From Calycina herbarum (Eukaryota; Ascomycota; Leotiomycetes; Helotiales; Pezizellaceae): 64,000 nt of DNA. The position numbers and the translations under genes are program-made. Of this stretch, positions 61,624 through 64,000 are shown one piece after another. The DNA lies in assembly GCA_001414485.1 (NCBI GenBank), contig LLEY01000067.1, forward strand, positions 62,001-126,000, written 5' to 3'. Each line of letters opens with the position of its first letter. Position 1 is the stretch's first letter. The notes under the pieces were generated by a model. The model worked only from the letters and a program-made list of their open reading frames with translations, was not told where the DNA came from and ran no database searches.

Positions 61624-63500
61624 ACGTGTTTTATTACTTAGCGAGCTATATTACTTAGCGAGCTATTTTTCTCTACTACTAACTATCTAACTATAAGACA
61701 CGATTCTTTATATTAAAATAACTTAAATATAAATAATTAAAGCTCGAATTACTCTTATAATCGAAGTAAAGCGAACGAACCCGCGTTTAAGCTAACGTAA
61801 GCTAGCAAAGTAGTTTAATATCCCTCGATTGATATTATAGTATAGAATAGCTAGTCGTACCTCGTAGATAGATACCTAGTATAGGCAGCCGAATCTGACT
61901 CTAGTAGAAGAGGAGGCGATTGTTTAATATATTCTTAACTAAGATACTAGAGGGTTTTCGCCCTAGAGAGCGGATATATAAGATATAGCTAACCTTCTAA
62001 TAGACAAGCGTAGCGCGCGACGCGTTAGAAAGTACTAGACCTCTCGCTTTATTCAACGACGACTAGAGCTTTCTACACGTCTTTCTCGCGCCTACGACTA
62101 CTAGAGAGCCCTCTTAGAAGATCTAGACATGTTAAGCGCGTAGTTTCGATTAGTTACGAATATACGTATAAAGTATAGAATCTAAGACTCCGATTTCTAT
62201 AACTTCAACGAGACCGGCTTTATAATAGATATAATCAGTAGAAAGACAGTTGTTATACGCTCTAATTAATAGTCTAATCCAAAGCTTATTTAGCCTAGTA
62301 ATCGGGAATAGGCTATAGCGATTTATATAGTTATAGTAGACGGCTATATAGTACTCTCTTTTCTATACGTTTAAAGTCGATTTTATCTTATGTCTTAGTA
62401 CTAGAATAGTAATATACTAGCGGATTAGGTTATTAAAACGACTTAAAACAGTTAGACTAATAATAATATAGGTTTAGAATAGCTTAAACACTTTAATTAA
62501 GTAACTTAGATACGTCGAGTTAGCTGTTATCGAATGCTTATATTAGACGGTTATAAGAGCTACGTTAATACTAAGTTTAATAAATACTATAAGGAAAAAG
62601 ATATAATACTACTATGTCTACCTCCTTATTCTTCGTACTTAACTTAGTCTCTTAACGTCGGCTTATTTAGCTTATTAAAACAGATATACAGTAACTAGAT
62701 ATTATATCTAGTCTAGCTTTAAATTATATATATTACTAAGAACGAGTTCTTTCCTACGTTTAAAGTAGCTTTTACTATAGTTTTTATAGAAAAAAACGTT
62801 AAAAGTAGCTTCCGAGGGTCTGGCCTAGTACCTTAGAACTTATAAGTAGTAATATTAAAGCTAGATATTCGTTTATAGACGCCTTCTCTCTATAGAACAC
62901 CTCCTAGTTCACCCCGACCTTAGGTCTCCTAGACGCTAAAGAATATAATTAAAGCTATTTCCTAGTCTACTCTAATTAAAGATCGGGTAGCTAAGTACTA
63001 GAGAAGCTCGCTAACTCCGATTATTACTACTGTCGACTAGCTAGTAAAGACTATAGTCGCGATTAACTATAAGTTAACGCTTATAACTAATAGAATTAAG
63101 ACGCTTAAAGAGGCAAATAAAGTCCTTTTAAAGCGGCGACGCGTGAAAAGAACTCGTTTATAGGATTCTAGACCTCTTACTAGATTATAGACAGAGCAGC
63201 TTTTAAAGAATAAGAGCTTAGTTAAAGAAAAAAGACACGACGAAGATATTAGCGAGGGTTCGTCGAAGCAGCGCCGTACGACTAGTCGGGTCTATAGTAT
63301 CTACTATAAACCTAGCTATAATATAAGAACCTGCTTAGAAGCTATAGATATATCTAGTTTATTAGACTCCGATTTGAATTAACTGTTTTAAGCTTGATTT
63401 AGTAGTATTATAGAGTTTAGTAGTTAGAAGGTCTAGAAAAGTAGCTCGCTAAGTAATATAGCTCGCTAAGTAATATAGCTTACTAAGTAATAAAACACGT
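61624..63500 (+). mobile_element. Pogo/Fot1-like DNA transposon (P4), complete
   Basis: 1877 bp with TA on both sides (61622-61623, 63501-63502). Left end: cap ACGTGTTTT and two 17-bp units ATTACTTAGCGAGCTAT. Right end: three inverted units (63441-63491) and AAAACACGT. Plus-strand transposase, degraded: N-terminal DNA-binding part near 61.75-62.15 kb, Y-N-F-N-E-T-G-F near 62197-62220, the second catalytic block near 62530-62590 and a charged C-terminus ending near 63380. Confidence 0.92.
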
Positions 63501-64000
63501 TATTTATAATATTATAAAAGAAGTATCTAAGTATTAGTATAACTTAGTAGCTAATAGTATAATATAAAAAGAGTATATTATCGTTCGTATATATAGAGTA
63601 AAGTAAGCTACTCTGTCTACTTAAATAGACCTTAAGCGAGAAGGTTACGTAGAGTACTATTTACTCTGATTATACCGATACTAGCACTTCTTTAAAACAG
63701 TGGAAGTTACTGTCTAAAAATTATTAAAAATCTCTTATCTTATCTAGCTAATTATAGCTCTCTATTCTATGTTCTCGACTAATAAGAGCGTCTTATTCAG
63801 AGGTCTTATTATCTCTTATTCTATTCTATCTACTCTATAAGCTTAATATCTAGCTTACTAGTATTAATTAGCTTTTATAGAGCGTTATAACAATCCTTCT
63901 TAGTTATAGTATCTACTAGATTACTCTTACTATCGATCTACTTAATTTCGTCGATCTCTCTTAACTTATATACTTCTTATAAGTATATAACGTTAATTAT
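63501..64000. other. AT-rich RIP-altered sequence
   Basis: 500 bp with the same CpA/TpG depletion as the rest of the transposon-filled DNA. No motif or repeat relation that I can identify within this window. Confidence 0.4.

Overview
This window looks like a stretch of a filamentous ascomycete (Pezizomycotina) nuclear genome. The genes have introns of about 50 nt with GTAAG/GTATG donors and CTAAC-type branch sites, and about 55 kb of the 64 kb is transposon sequence that has been through repeat-induced point mutation (RIP). In those parts CpA and TpG are almost absent and TpA is very common, so former CAA/CAG/TGG codons read as TAA/TAG and ATG as ATA, and no long reading frames survive. The genus cannot be fixed from sequence alone; the gene families would suit Leotiomycetes or related classes.

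Layout. 1-22.3 kb: Gypsy-type LTR elements in both orientations, a truncated pogo/Fot1 element (4128), a minus-strand Gypsy element with 242-bp LTRs (4579-10099), a plus-strand Gypsy element with about 461-bp LTRs (11229-18376), solo LTRs and fragments. 22.3-42.3 kb: a nested stack. A chromovirus-like element (H) was hit by a solo LTR (22845-28755) that itself holds a 5.6-kb minus-strand LINE (23121-28737), and by a Gypsy element G (29184-41557), inside which lies another chromovirus-like element F (32901-38935). Target-site duplications support each of these nestings. 43.0-44.9 kb: a pogo/Fot1 element.

45.1-53.8 kb is a gene island with ordinary base composition. It holds a wrecked bifunctional diterpene cyclase (copalyl/kaurene-type) on the plus strand, an intact seven-exon CorA-like membrane protein on the minus strand, an intact four-exon major facilitator transporter on the minus strand, and the first part of a GNAT acetyltransferase on the plus strand. 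The acetyltransferase is interrupted inside its first intron by a 512-bp MITE that carries a nested 1.88-kb pogo element (together 53826-56217); its remaining exons are at 56239-56677. A second 512-bp MITE lies at 57142-57653.

57.9-64 kb returns to RIP-altered transposons: a hAT element, a Gypsy LTR plus gag start, and two more pogo/Fot1 elements.

The island reads as a decayed secondary-metabolism locus: the diterpene cyclase and probably the acetyltransferase are lost while the transporter and CorA-like genes stay open. The most unusual structural signal is in the pogo elements. Four families with different end sequences share one layout: a 9-nt cap beginning ACGTG (ACGTA in one mutated copy) followed by two 17-bp tandem units, with three units at some right ends.
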